From contig CAUJNA010001431.1 in NCBI GenBank assembly GCA_963377175.1, forward strand, positions 1-64,000: a stretch of DNA of 64,000 nt. The letters are read 5' to 3'. The DNA comes from Effrenium voratum (taxonomy: Eukaryota > Sar > Dinophyceae > Suessiales > Symbiodiniaceae). Below, piece after piece: positions 13,041 through 24,800 of this stretch. The position numbers and the translations under genes were made by a program. Numbering within the stretch: the first letter of the stretch is position 1; the number at the start of each line of letters is the position of its first letter. Below the pieces are notes generated by a model that ran no database searches, was not told where the DNA came from, and worked only from the letters and a program-made list of their open reading frames with translations.

Positions 13041-13590
13041 TAATGATTCAAACAAGAGGGCAGTTCAATCCCAGTTTTTTGTTTTTTTTAAACGGGGGGG
13101 TTGGGGGGGGGCGGCAGCCCCCCCCCATGATGGTCGCAGAAGTGATGATTCGAATAGGGGTGCAATTAAATCTCTGCAAAAGTCTAAAAACTTCGAAGAA
13201 TTGATGACTAGGGGTGCAATTAAATCTCTGTAGAAAATCTAAAACGTAGCGGGGGGGTGGCTTCCCCTGTGATGTTCGAAGAAATGCATACATACAGACA
13301 TACATGGATTACGCAGATTACCTAAAATGTCGTATTTTGCAGCAGTTTCTCGCGAAATTGGATGCTCGAAAAAGTGATGATTTAAACAGGAGTGCAATTC
13401 AATCTCTGCAAGAAATCTAAAAAGTAACGGGGGGAGGTGGCAACCCCCCCCCATGATGCTTGAAGAAGAGTTGATTCAAATAGGGGTGCAATTACTCTGC
13501 AAACAATCTAAACAGTAGCGGGTGGGTTGGGAAGGGGAGTCCCCCCAGTGATGTCCGAAGAAGTGATGATTCAAATAGGGTGGTGGTGAT
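13041..13590 (+). repeat. About 95-bp degenerate tandem repeat with G/C hairpin
   Basis: Five to six units share the order TGATGATTCAAATAGGGGTG, then CAATTAAATCTCTGCA, then a CTAAAA(A/C)GTAGCGGGG motif, a run of G, a run of C, ATGATG and CGAAGA. Units begin at about 13041, 13142, 13200, 13373, 13468 and 13561. The 13200 unit is followed by unrelated sequence to 13372 that includes the second copy of the 35-bp repeat. The paired G and C runs within a unit (for example 13096-13127) can form a stable hairpin. Confidence 0.75.
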
Positions 13591-13640
13591 GCTGATGATG
13601 CGGGAAGCCAAATCCAAAAACCAATGAAAGGGTGCAAAAG

Positions 13641-13750
13641 CCAAACGCCAAAAGCCGCCAAAAGCCGCCAAAAGCCGCCAAAAGCCGCCAAAAGCCGCCA
13701 AAAGCCGCCAAAAGCCGCCAAAAGCCGCATAAACCAGCGAAAAGCCGCAA
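13641..13750 (+). repeat. 10-bp minisatellite AAAGCCGCCA
   Basis: Seven perfect AAAGCCGCCA units occupy 13651-13720, flanked by variant units on both sides. Because the unit is not a multiple of three, all frames stay open and give long artificial frames. Confidence 0.9.
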
Positions 13751-13835
13751 AAGCCAAAACGCCACCTGCCAAAGAGGAACTGGGAATGCAGAGGATGCGA
13801 AAAGCCAAAAAGCAGCATAAACCAGCAAAAAGCCC

Positions 13836-13956
13836 AGAAGCCGAGAAGCCGAGAAGCCGAGAAGCCAAGAAGCCGAAAAGCCAAGAAGCCAAAAAGCCAA
13901 GAAGCCAAGAAGCCAAGAAGCCAAGAAGCCAAGAAGCCAAGAAGCCAAGAAGCCAA
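13836..13956 (+). repeat. 9-bp minisatellite AAGCCAAGA
   Basis: About 13 units of AAGCC(A/G)AGA run through this stretch. The unit shares the AAGCC core with the 10-bp array 90 bp upstream, so both probably grew from the same seed. The minus strand reads as repeated LLGFLASW, which explains long frames here without any gene. Confidence 0.9.
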
Positions 13957-16900
13957 AACGGAAAAAACTCCCAAAAAAAACGGGGGAAAAAACACACACA
14001 CTAAAATAAATACCCCTCCTTTTGATACCAACCACACTTGGGCTTCCCAAATGGGTTTTGTCTCAAATTAGGGGAAGCTTCAAAATTGTTGTGGCCTTTG
14101 ATGCGCATCTGGGGTACTCCAAACATAACATTGTCAGACCCCTATGATGGTTATTGGAAGAGCTTCTCAAAGACCATTCGGGGGGTTGGGTGTCCTAGGC
14201 TCTCCTTGCACCCGCACAAACCGGGGTCACCAGACTTGCAAGCGCCGGACCAGCAGGTCGTTCCTCACTCGCCGGGAAAGAAGGAAACAACAAACTGGGT
14301 GCACGCAAATCTCTTTGCAGGTTTGCACGTGGATTGTTTTGTGGTGAAATAGATAACTCTTCATCTGCGCGTCCCCAAACCTTGGCACATTGCAATCATT
14401 CCCAAGCCGGAACTTGGAGAGAGCCCCCAAAGGACCATAGAAAGAGTTTAATTTTATCTGGTGAGCGAGTAGGAAGTAGCGGAAACCCAGTATCACGAAG
14501 CACCGTTCTACTCAAAATGTCTGTCACCTGAGTCCGCAAGAAAAGAACAACATCAGAGCCCAAGGAGTTTTCCAACTTGGACTCGGTTCCAAATAAATAA
14601 ATATATGTATATATATATATATATACATCTATAAACTGTTGTTTCGAGGCTATGCAGGCAAGCCTGCTCAGGCCTGCTCAAAACTTCAGAGGCACTGGTC
14701 GAAATGGGGATGTGTCAGAAGGGGACCCAACAAATTGTGCTGTTCCATTTGGTTTACCTTCAAATCACCCCGAAAGGGCGCCCCCCAACCCAGGATTGAG
14801 TCACACTTCCTTTGCCTGCTAGTCTTGTCTAAGGTGTTGGGGATGTAATTGATGGGAAGTGATGCCACATCCCCGTGGAATGGCCAACCAACAAACGAAG
14901 AAACAAACGAACAAACAAGGAAAGAAGCAAGCAAGCAAACAAGCAAACAAGCTCAGAAATGAATATCATCAAATATTTGCGGGGTCCTAGGGTCTCTCTT
15001 GATTCCCTTCTTGCAACGAACTGCTGCCTATCCAAACACTGCACACGAGGTTGCAGTAGAATTCTGCAAAGCTCGTATTCTTTTGACAAACCCAGGCACC
15101 CAGGCATCCAACCATATTCGTACAAACCCAACCTGACAGTTGCCCAAACTCACTGTACAAGTTTGAGGTTCAACTGTCAGGTTGGGCGCGCCGATTCTCA
15201 ACCACCTAGTTCCCAAACAACCCTCCAAGGGGGCAGTAAAACGTTAGCCGGAGGAGGCTAAAGCCCTGTGGTTGATCTTTCAAGGGGTGAATGCAAGAAG
15301 CGTAAATCTAATACCTCCAAAAGTGTTCCTTGAAAGCAAAACAAAGACACGCCCACATCCCAGACCCCCCCAGTGGCCAGAGGCAAAAAGGGCACTCTGT
15401 TTTTGGTCGTTGAATTCAAATGGAAACCCTCCAAAAAAATGGCAACAGGGCACCATGCGCGGTCTGGGATATGCCGACAGCCTGACCAGAATAAAACCGG
15501 CCCTCGCTCTCAGAAAACCGACCGCCAGGCGAGCCGCCAAAGAGGCCCCAGGTATCCGTTGGACCACTCCCCAGCCTCAGATCGGTTCGCTTCGCAACTT
15601 CCAAGTCATCCCCGCTAGGGAAACATCGAAACTATGGTTTTAGTGGAACCCAATAAAGGGGGGCCATTCCTAGATTCCCCAAGCAAGTCATTCCAGAGGA
15701 ATCTTAGAAGTAACGAGAGAATTCAACTAAAATCGGCGACCAAAACAACGCCACCAGCTCGGAAACCTCCCCGGACTCTTCCTGGAACTCTTGCCTCAGA
15801 TGCCCCAAGCCTATTGTCAGATTCACCCCGAATCGCGCGATTACGGGGCCCTCTCGGCCTGTGGAACCCTTCAACAGGCAGTTTATATGAAGGCAACACA
15901 AGCACACCGGTGTGAACAAATTACCAAAAGCAAAAACCATGCAGTATAGGACATCTGTGAGACCTTCTGGGATAAGTTCGGCGTACCTCCAAGACAAATC
16001 CTACACGTTTATGGAAATATATGTAGCCGTATATATTTCTCCCATGAGGCGAGAACTGGGACCCACTCAAAAACCGATACCCAACCTGCAAAAGCGATAG
16101 GAAACGCGCCCAACACCGGCACTCTGGCATATCCCAACCTCCGGTGGGCTTCCATGGGAAGAAGGCAACCCTTTTCTGGTTGGTTTCAAAGGGTTGACCC
16201 CCCAAAAAAATAAAGCAACTCGCAAGTGCAATAGCCCGTCCTTTTTTGGCCCGAAACCAGGTCCATTTTCTCCTGGTTGTAGAAAAAAATGCCAGTGCAG
16301 GCCAGCCCTATGACGTTCCCATTTGAAACAAGGTCCAGTTAGTATCACAGGAAGCGGCAACCTGAAACCAAGTATTCTCCAAAACCTTGCTTCTTGGGTT
16401 CACAGGGAAACAATGTGTACCAAGTCCACACCCTCATTTCAAAAAAGAACAAACGCATATCCTGGGAGTAAAGGGGTCGAGGGAGCGGCGTAGGTGCGTA
16501 CCATGCAGGTCACCAAAACCTGGCGAAATGCTCGGCCCTTCGGGCCTTCTGGTTCACAACATGGGGTTTGCCTGCAAAAATGGGTGTCTTTTTGGTTTTC
16601 CCTTTCAAGCCCAAAAGAGTGTTCCTCAAAAGACACGAATAAAAAGGAGAGAAGTTGGAAAGCTACTCCACCCTTTGTGGGGCGAGGATGTGATTTGGGC
16701 AAGGTTCAGGAAATGGTTCAAAAATCACTGCGGCAGACGTCAAAAATGAGATGTGAAATGGATTTGCTTTGGACGCCAGGTCGACCATGGACGACTGGGT
16801 CAGCTTGTTTGTTGGTTTGTTTGTTTGCCTGTTTGGTTGGTTGGTTGGTTGGAATTTAAACCGTTCAAGCCTAGTGCAGCTGGAACCCTCCAGAAACCTG

Positions 16901-19900
16901 CCCCAGCCCCCCTCTCTGCTGGGGATCAGTGACCTCTGGTAACAGATCCTGCGCGTTTGGCACAGAACCGCCCTTCAGAATGTCGTCGCATATGTCTGCC
17001 ATTGCAGGGCGAACGTAGACACCAAAATTTCTTTCTGTGGGTAGGTGAAGAGGATGACCAAGCCAAAAAGGGTGGAATTGGGCCAAGCCTGTCATACCAA
17101 GAGTCTTTACCTGTACTTTCACATGGGAAATTCCTTCTAGAAAGCCGCACTGGAAGAAGGCCTTCACTTCCCAATCCTTGGCATGTCCAACAACCAATTC
17201 TTGCAGCCATCAAATGAGAATCCAACGGAACCAAACAAGCAAAAAACTTAACAAAGGAAATCAATGCAAAAAAACAGTCTTGAGGGGAAAATACGTGACT
17301 AAAACAACCGGCCAGCTTTCAAAGACCTCGAAGCTACGCACCGTCGCTGCGTCTTTTAGGTCGCTAAGGCAAAAAGGAAACCGTGGTCATTTTTGGGGGC
17401 AAGGATTCCATATTTTGGGACACACCCAAACCTATAAACATCGCCGCTAGGGAAACTCACCTTAAATTGAACCACAACAGGAGAACTATAGCCCTGGATA
17501 CACTGGTGCACCTCGAAAAGTAATCCACCACCCCAATCCAGGCACTGTTGTTGCAGCAAGGTCTGACAGCGACAAAGTCACCTTTCTTTCAACACGGTAG
17601 TTTGAAAGGGCTCACGGCTTCCAGGGACAAACCTGTGAGCAACAGCAATGGCATGTGCGACACATGGTCACGGAAAATCACCTGGTCTGTGAAACCAACA
17701 TGAGTACTTCCCATGACTATGTCATCTTGTTAAAGGAGATCCCCTTGGTATCACCGCAAGCCCTGAGACTCTAGTCTCCACAAGCATAGGTCCGGCACAC
17801 CGCCTTGAGATGCAGGATACTCTTTCAAAAGCAAGGAAAGGGAGGCTTAGGCTAGAGGAGGCTTGGGAAAGGGAAAGTTCAGAGTTGAAAAGGTGATGTG
17901 CCACGGAACCATCAACCCGGTGGACGGAAGGTGGTGACCTCATTTGAACTTGCGAGGTGACTTGGTTCCCACAGTCGAATCTGTCTGTGGAGTTCCGGTT
18001 TCCATCCGTACGGCGGGCTTCGCGGGCTTCGCGGGTCGCCTGAATGCCCATGACCGACATGAAGGAGTTCGTGCCCACCACCAGTGCACGGCCTTCGTTC
18101 GAAACGGGACCGAAACGGGACCCCAAAAAGCCGGGCCTAACAACGACGCACCCATATGGGGGCTGATCAACCCCCATACGGGGCCTGGTCGCCTGTGTCC
18201 TCAACCCCATTGCTCTGGTAACTTTCATGGCAACGCCGAAAGTGTAGATCAATGAGTTTTGGGTCTTCTCCCAGTGTCTGTGTGTTTTGGGATCCTACAC
18301 ATCTACAAACGGGTTGTAGCCCTGGATTTAACGACACCTCACCCCAGCTCCCAAGTTATCACCATAGTGATAGCCCTAATTAGGAGAAGTGAAGGAGAAA
18401 GGCCTTATTAAACATCATGTTTAGAGGAAAACTCGCTTTAAGTGATGCCCTTGTTGGGTTCCTTCTCTTAATTTGCTTGTGGCTGCGACTTGGGTGGAGT
18501 ACCATCCTTGGGCCCCCCCGCCGAAGCGGCTCTCCGGGTCAAAGCCCAGGCTGCCGATCCAGAGCCGCGACTGGAGACGGCCGTGCAGCCAACACGTGGC
18601 TTCCTTCTAATCAGTTGGCTTGGCTTGCTGGCTTGGAGAAGACCATGGTTTCCCATTTCCCCCACCAAAATACCAAAATCGGAGAATGATCCACAGGTTT
18701 CGCAGGGTTCTCGAAGGGTTTGTTAAAACTTGGGAACCAATGCAAATCCAAGGAATGCATCATGGAAGCTGACGATCAGAGGGGGTTAGAAGACGAAAGC
18801 TTTCCTTGAAGGGAAGCCCCTGTCCGCTCCATGCTTGTTTGGAAAGGTAAAAGGATTGATTCAAACGCAACGCCTTCACTTTGGCTTCCATTTCAAAAGG
18901 GGGCCGACAACCATTTTGGGAAACGCCACAAGGGCAGCCATGGGAAGGTGGCCCCGAGAAACGTCACTACGATATGGGGCACTGTGGATGGCCAAAATCC
19001 CACGCCAGGCGCCGACTTTTGAATTCTGGTTGCAGAGGGTCTTGTCCATCAGGGAATCACTTGAGGGGTTTGGGGAAGCAAGAGAATCTCCCAAGAAACC
19101 ACAAGGGAAGGCTCAGAGGGGTTCCCTGTCTTGGTTTAATCTCAGGCTACAAATCATATCTAAGACTGCTATACGTGGTCAACCTTGAAACAGCTAATAT
19201 TGAGGAGACTCAAGCGAAGTCCATGGCTAATCCATTGCTTTTTGCAGGTTCTTCAAGGAAACCCGGTGTTTAACGGAGAAAAGCCCGAATCCGCATGGAG
19301 CCTACCAGGCATCACATGTGATTCCAAGCCCACACAACACAACCGCGAACCACTCACAAAAACAGGCTGGTCAAGGCCCTTGTGTTCAAAACGATGGCTC
19401 AAACCAACTCCTTTGGCTTTGGGTTTCCATAACACAAGGCACCCCCCGCAACGCTACCACACACATGCTGCAAACAACCCTGGGTAATACTCGGATTCAA
19501 GAGAATGGGCTCACCTTTCTCAATTGGTCTTGGAGCCAGAGGGGATGGCTGAAGGGAAACCTTGTGGGCCCACGAAAAGGGGGTCAGGATGGACGAAAAC
19601 TGCCTGTCCATTTTGGGGCTGTCAAACTTTGGGCTTCTTGCTGCACTATTGGTGCTGTCCCTATCGCTTACTTCAAGGCTTAAAAAGCAAACTTCCAGTG
19701 TCCACGTGCGGTTTGACCAAAGTCCAAGCGCGCCTTCACCAAGCCGGCGGCCACTACCCAGAAGATCCTGACAAGCACAAGCACCATCCCAACATGGTTT
19801 GCACAGGCAAACCATGTGGACTATGCTCCCTCCGTGGTTGCAAACACGAAACCGAACACTTGCTTAGCGCTACAGTGGCCCAAAAAGTCCAGCACCTTGA

Positions 19901-20265
19901 GAAGCCCATCGGCCCATCGGCCGATATCTAGGACCCGATAGACCCAGCAAAAGAACCTTCCTCACCTTTGAGCTGTTGGCCCTCCACAAGTTGTTCAAAC
20001 GTCAGGCAGGTGACTATTCTTGGTTTCCTCTGCAAATTATCCAAAAAAGAGCAGAATTTGGGACACCCGCAAATGGAGCGATTCACACTGAAAACCATAC
20101 CAAGAAGTATTCGGTGTTCACACACAGCCACCCCAAGTCTCTTCAAGGTGGTGCAAATGGACTCTTCCTTTCCTGGTCTTCCACTGGTTGAACGGTCTTA
20201 AACTGGTAGGCCTTTCCAATGACGAACTCACTGAAAAAGGGGTAGTTCCCTTGTACGAAGGGGGT
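13957..20265. other. Spacer up to the retroelement insertion
   Basis: Contains a TA run (14600-14626), an AAAC/AAGC-rich run (14882-14951) and a GTTT/GGTT run (16804-16852). Short open frames occur in all six frames. Two read slightly better than chance: minus 17940-18120 (with VVGTNSFMSVMG) and plus 19690-19930 (Cys/His-rich). Neither shows a family signature I would trust. No promoter, RNA gene or terminal repeat recognised. Confidence 0.5.
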
Positions 20266-20270
20266 GTCCC
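20266..20270. repeat. Target-site duplication, element 1 (GTCCC)
   Basis: GTCCC directly abuts the left LTR. The same five bases follow the right LTR at 31360-31364. This fixes the element borders at 20271 and 31359. Confidence 0.9.
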
Positions 20271-20526
20271 ACTCAAAGGAGAGGGAAACACAGTTTTGTC
20301 AACAACGGGGGAACCCGGGACCTTAAAAGGAACGAACCCCTCCGTGACTGCGACCTCTCCCTTAACCTTGGGGCTAGCGCGGTGCAACGCGCTGTTTTCA
20401 GCACTTGAGCCAAAGCAGTGATTGGAACATGCTTTGGCAACCACTTGAATGTACAACATGCAACTGACTACATGAGAACCTACCTCATGTACCTCTGGGC
20501 CATAAATGTCATCGTGATAATTGACT
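20271..20526 (-). repeat. 3' LTR of element 1
   Basis: 256 bp, identical by eye to 31104-31359. On the coding (minus) strand it begins AGTCAATTATCACG and ends CCTTTGAGT. It is preceded by the purine tract GAGGGGGG, the usual start site of plus-strand DNA synthesis in LTR elements. Confidence 0.93.
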
Positions 20527-20536
20527 CCCCCCTCAT
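20527..20536 (-). promoter_or_regulatory. Polypurine tract of element 1
   Basis: Minus strand ATGAGGGGGG directly abuts the 3' LTR. Element 2 has GGGGAGGGGGG at the corresponding place. This placement defines the first base of the LTR as the A of AGT. Confidence 0.8.
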
Positions 20537-20678
20537 TGACGGCACTGAGGGAGTGTCTTGGGCGCATTACCACGCCAACTTGAAGTCAAGTTTACATCAC
20601 AACGACTGACACAAGTTATTCAAGCATCACCCAGGCACTTTGCACACTTTGGAAATTTTGCAGGCATGCTGCAGCGCA

Positions 20679-21869
20679 CTAGGCAGCTGCTTTAGCGGCT
20701 CTACTTTCACGAACGTCTTCAAGCTTCTCTGGTAGGTCAACACGAATGCCGAGCAACCGGATGGCATGGTCCCACTTGTTGGGTGGAAGCGCTTTCGTGA
20801 AGATGTCCGCTGACTGCATGTCGGTTTGGACGTATTCTATCGAGATGTGTTCGCTTTCAAGCTGCTCTGCGATGCACGCGAGATTCACCTTGTGTGTTCG
20901 CTGGACACAGCGTAGCTTGGATGAGAATCCTTTCTTTGCTACGAGGATAGTCGCCTGGTTGTCCTCGTGGATCTTGAGATGGAATGGTCGGTCCAAGATC
21001 AGCTCCCACAAGCTTAGCGCAGGGAGCGCTTCCTGATAAAGGGAGTATGCGAGAGATACAATCTCCGCCTCGGTCGTTGATCGAGAGACCGATGTCTGCC
21101 TTTTGGATACCCACGCAAGCGGAAAATGCGTGTGCGGACCACTCAAAATCAAGAATCCTCCGGACGTGGATTTTGCATCTCGCTCTCCGGCGAAATCGGC
21201 GTCTACATAAAGAGACAGATGCAAATCCTCAGTCGAATCTTGAACTGTGCCTACTAGCGTGCTGTTGGCCGTGCTGTTTATGTAGCAAACAAGCCTATGT
21301 AGCTGCTTATCGCAGTTTCTAGACCATTTTTGAACAAATGAGGCAAGGTCGCCAATGGGCTTGACCAGGTCTGGGCGTGCCAAGCGGCCGAGCCATAAGG
21401 CTTTCATCAACACGCGGCAAGCGGCGAATCCGAGCTCACCCTCTAAGGCGTCATCTGCAGGATCGAGGGATCCAGCGGGACAGAATGGAGTGGTGGCATC
21501 ACGCAACTTTTCACTTTTCAGCTGTGCAACCTCAAGATATAATGCTACCGTTTGACGGGCATAATCCCGCATGTCGAACGCCATGCCCCCTTTCAATCTG
21601 CCCATTGCGGCATTAAGATCGGGTTCAGTTGGGTCCTTTGGAGCATCTATCAAAAGGTGATTCCTGCCTAGCACCCGGTATATGTCTTCTGGGGGTTCTA
21701 TATCAACCAGTCTTGTTAACTTTTCCCAGAAGTCTTTATGAAGGTGGCTGGGGCCGGCCAACGTCAAGTCGTCGACGTATGTCGAGAGAAGTAACCCGGA
21801 CTCCTTGAACCAGAAGTTTCCAGGAAACTCTGCGACCTCACGCCCTCCAAGTTCACTAATGAACCTTTG
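20679..21869 (-). CDS. Element 1 pol, second part: reverse transcriptase C-terminus and RNase H
   Basis: This frame carries the reverse transcriptase active-site motif LLLSTYVDDLTLAGP near 21770-21795 and then the Copia-type RNase H: CDKQLHRLVCYINST, LSLYVDADFAGERDAKSTSG, RQTSVSRSTTEAEIVSL, HEDNQATILVAKKG, and the closing YVQTDMQSADIFTKALP. The D, E, D acidic residues of RNase H are present (YVDADFAG, STTEAE, HEDNQA). It ends at a stop at 20679, about 150 bp before the 3' LTR. It continues the polyprotein 21764-28624 in another frame; comparison with element 2 places the break at 21864-21869, where one base appears to be missing (AAAGG where AAAAGG is expected). There is no start codon of its own at the break, so as sequenced this part would need frameshifting, or the break is a mutation or a base-calling error. 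Confidence 0.88.
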   Translation of the reverse strand, partial: QRFISELGGREVAEFPGNFWFKESGLLLSTYVDDLTLAGPSHLHKDFWEKLTRLVDIEPPEDIYRVLGRNHLLIDAPKDPTEPDLNAAMGRLKGGMAFDMRDYARQTVALYLEVAQLKSEKLRDATTPFCPAGSLDPADDALEGELGFAACRVLMKALWLGRLARPDLVKPIGDLASFVQKWSRNCDKQLHRLVCYINSTANSTLVGTVQDSTEDLHLSLYVDADFAGERDAKSTSGGFLILSGPHTHFPLAWVSKRQTSVSRSTTEAEIVSLAYSLYQEALPALSLWELILDRPFHLKIHEDNQATILVAKKGFSSKLRCVQRTHKVNLACIAEQLESEHISIEYVQTDMQSADIFTKALPPNKWDHAIRLLGIRVDLPEKLEDVRESRAAKAAA

Positions 21870-24800
21870 AGGTGTGCCTCCCAGAGTCCGCCAGCGTCAG
21901 GATGCCCATAAAGAGCTTTAACGAGCAAAACCACAGGTTTCACGAAACGCTCGCGCCACCACCTTGGCCGGAGCTCAGGCGGGAGTGTGATCCAAGTTTG
22001 GTACTTGGACTTCAGCAGTGCTTGCACATAAGCCTTTATAGCGTCCGCTGTTGTGGTGGAATTCCCTGGCAGGGATCCATAAGCGAGACAGTTATTAAGA
22101 CCTTGTACGCTCGTGGGATTTGCTCCCAACTCTTGGTATACAGCTGCTGCGCCATGTTCGTCTTTCGCACAGTCTCCGCGATACACAATCCTACCTTTCA
22201 TCTTCTGAAGGTGTTTCGCGAGTTCGGCGAACTTGACGGATGCTAGCGACATCAACTGTCCGAAATGGACTTTTATACTGGATCGTCGCGCCTCAGCAGC
22301 GACTTGATCGTACTCTCGGACTGAATTTAGATCCCAGGCACCGGCTTTCTCCAGGCCTGTGGCTTCAAGTCGAACGGCTTCAAGAGCTTCCGGGGAAGCC
22401 AACATTTCGGCACGTGACAAGAGTCTGGTCACCATTGCGGTGATCTCAGGATCCTTCTTCTCTGTGACTTGTCCTAGGGAATGTGCGATGAGATTTTCAA
22501 CATCAAGAACTTGCTCAAGAATGTTGTGACACTTTTCATCTGACTCAACAGCAACACCTATATCTTCCAAACCAGAGAGAGGGGATATGTGCTTCAACTG
22601 CTGTTCACGTTCCCGGTGATCGAGAGGCAATGGCACTTGGACAGGCATCGCAGGCACAACGGGTTGAACTGTTGGATACAGCGCACGGGCAACTGTGAGA
22701 CACATGCCTTCGGGGTAGAAAGCGGTCTTTGCGGTCTTGTTACCTGCTGCAAGCGAATGTTTATACCCTTTTTCGTGCGGACACTTGAATGCACCTAGTG
22801 CGGATGCGAGTGTGCTATTGCTGGTCATGACTTTCCATGGCTTCTTGATGGGATAGCCATTGCTGTCCTTCAGGCCTAGGGCGCAACCATGGAAGGTCGC
22901 TGGGGTGAAGACGTGTGCATATTCTCTAAAGAATGCGGAAACATCATCCCTAGCCCAGCTGTCGCAATCCCTTGGCCACTCAAACGAAACACTACCCCCC
23001 TGATGGAGGACAGTCTCTGCGTGACGTCTGAATCTGGAGAACAACTCTCTCGACTCTCTAACTTTTTGCTTCAGTTTCTTTTTGAACTGGCTTCCTAACT
23101 TGGCCTTATTAAGGCGTTGCCATGCTGAACCTGATGTACAGGGGATTGCGGCCCAGAGGTTGGGTTTATCACAACCTTCAATCTGCGACTGCAACTGGAT
23201 TTCTCCTTCATCTGTGCTGAGGTCGATAAACTCTTTAGCCAGCCTAACATGAGGTATGCCAAGACCTTCAAACACGCGACCCATATTGGACTCTGGTGAA
23301 CATGCGTATTCGAACATCACAGGCAACTTGTCAATACGCGCCTGTTTCTTGCGGGCACGATGATTTCCAACCTCAAACTGCTTGCGCTGTGGAGCTTCAA
23401 CCTCTGCGCTGCATGGCATGCCGAAAATTGGCAATGTGTTCGGACGACCGTTCTTTGATGCATCGGTGAGAGGTGTCGGCGGTACGGAGTCTAACATCAC
23501 GGCTGCACCTGTGGTGATAACACAATCGGACTGAATGGGTTTTAACTTGAACACTGTGAACCCGGTCCATGCATCTCCAAGTGAGCGATTGGGTCGGCTA
23601 CCAAACCAACCATCATGGATGTTGTCTGCTTTGCCCCCCTGAAACACGGCACGAGTGGTGCGAGCTGCAGTAAATCTTTCTGGGGAAACGGGGCAATCCT
23701 CGACCTCTTTTGGGGTAAAGAGATTTTGCCTTGGCATGATATGGTATCGGACCAAACAGTTGGCATTTTCTTTGAACACCCAAAAATCTTCACCTTGCGA
23801 TGTAGCGGCTGTCGCTGGCGCAGTATCGAAAAATGAGCCACCGGGTCTTGAGGGAGCGGGCTCCCCAGCTTCGGCTGCATCAAATTCATGCGCAACATCT
23901 TCTGCACTAACTGCGGGCTTAGGATCCTCTCCATGCTCGGATGCGTGGATTGCTCTAGCTAGCTCCTCATCCCCTTCAGTATGCACAATGGGAATGGGTT
24001 CCTTAGATTCAGTTTTGGCAGCGCTTTTCGCAGCTGCTTCAGCTCGATCTGCAGAGACAAGTTCGGAGAACCTCTTCTTGCATTCGACACTGTGAATCTT
24101 GGAATGACCGGTGCATGCACGGCAACCTGGCGTTTCCTTGAACTTGATGATCCTCTCAACAGTTATGTACACGGATTTTGGTTTGACAGCGGATGGAGTC
24201 GGTGGGGCACCGAAGGGCGCCTCTCGCAGGGGCATCGGTGGGGAATCAGACCCTTCTGTCTTGCCACCATGCAATGCTCTATCTGCTGCTGCTGCAATCG
24301 GAAAGCTTGGGGTTCCGTCCTCAACGAACAATTCCGGTTCAGGAACATCGTGAACGGAAATGGAACCATCTTTACGGAAGGCTTCATAGTCCATGACTTT
24401 GACCACATTACGGTACCGCAACCCCGGATCGACCCTCCAACCCAAAAAGAGCGCTGGCGCCATGTTCGGATCGAGAGTGCGCTTGCCAGGAGTCTTGGTT
24501 CTGTACCAAACTAATTGCCCGAAACAGCATCTCTTCCCTTGGAACTTTTCTTTGGTGAGGGCTTCCCATTGGGTTTTCCCTGGGCTGAATGGTGCAGGCC
24601 TGTCGAACGACATGGAGAGACATGCAAATGGGTAACTAAACGTATGCAACGAATAAGGCAACCCTGATTGCATGTGGATGCTGCGGCAGCATTCCTTCTC
24701 TTCGCGAATGTCGCGCTCCAGAACGGTGTTGTGTGGCCACCTGTTCGGTAAGCTTGTCTCGGGGACGAGACCGACTTCGTGGGCCGCTCCTTCGAGCTCT

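Noticed and set aside
13476..14050. Three long minus frames of the type LLGFLASW and one plus frame of the type KKPRSQEA
   Set aside because: These are translations of 9- and 10-bp minisatellites, which keep every frame open.
17722..18252. 176-codon minus frame with VVGTNSFMSVMG, faintly like a cation ATPase segment
   Set aside because: No phosphorylation motif, membrane segments or neighbouring exons; the likeness is too short.
19524..19931. Plus frame with Cys/His-rich end
   Set aside because: Cys and His spacing fits no zinc-binding family I know, and the upstream part looks random.
20516..20630. Possible TG...CA borders for the element 1 LTR
   Set aside because: Target duplications, purine tract and comparison with element 2 all place the border at AGT, not at a TG.
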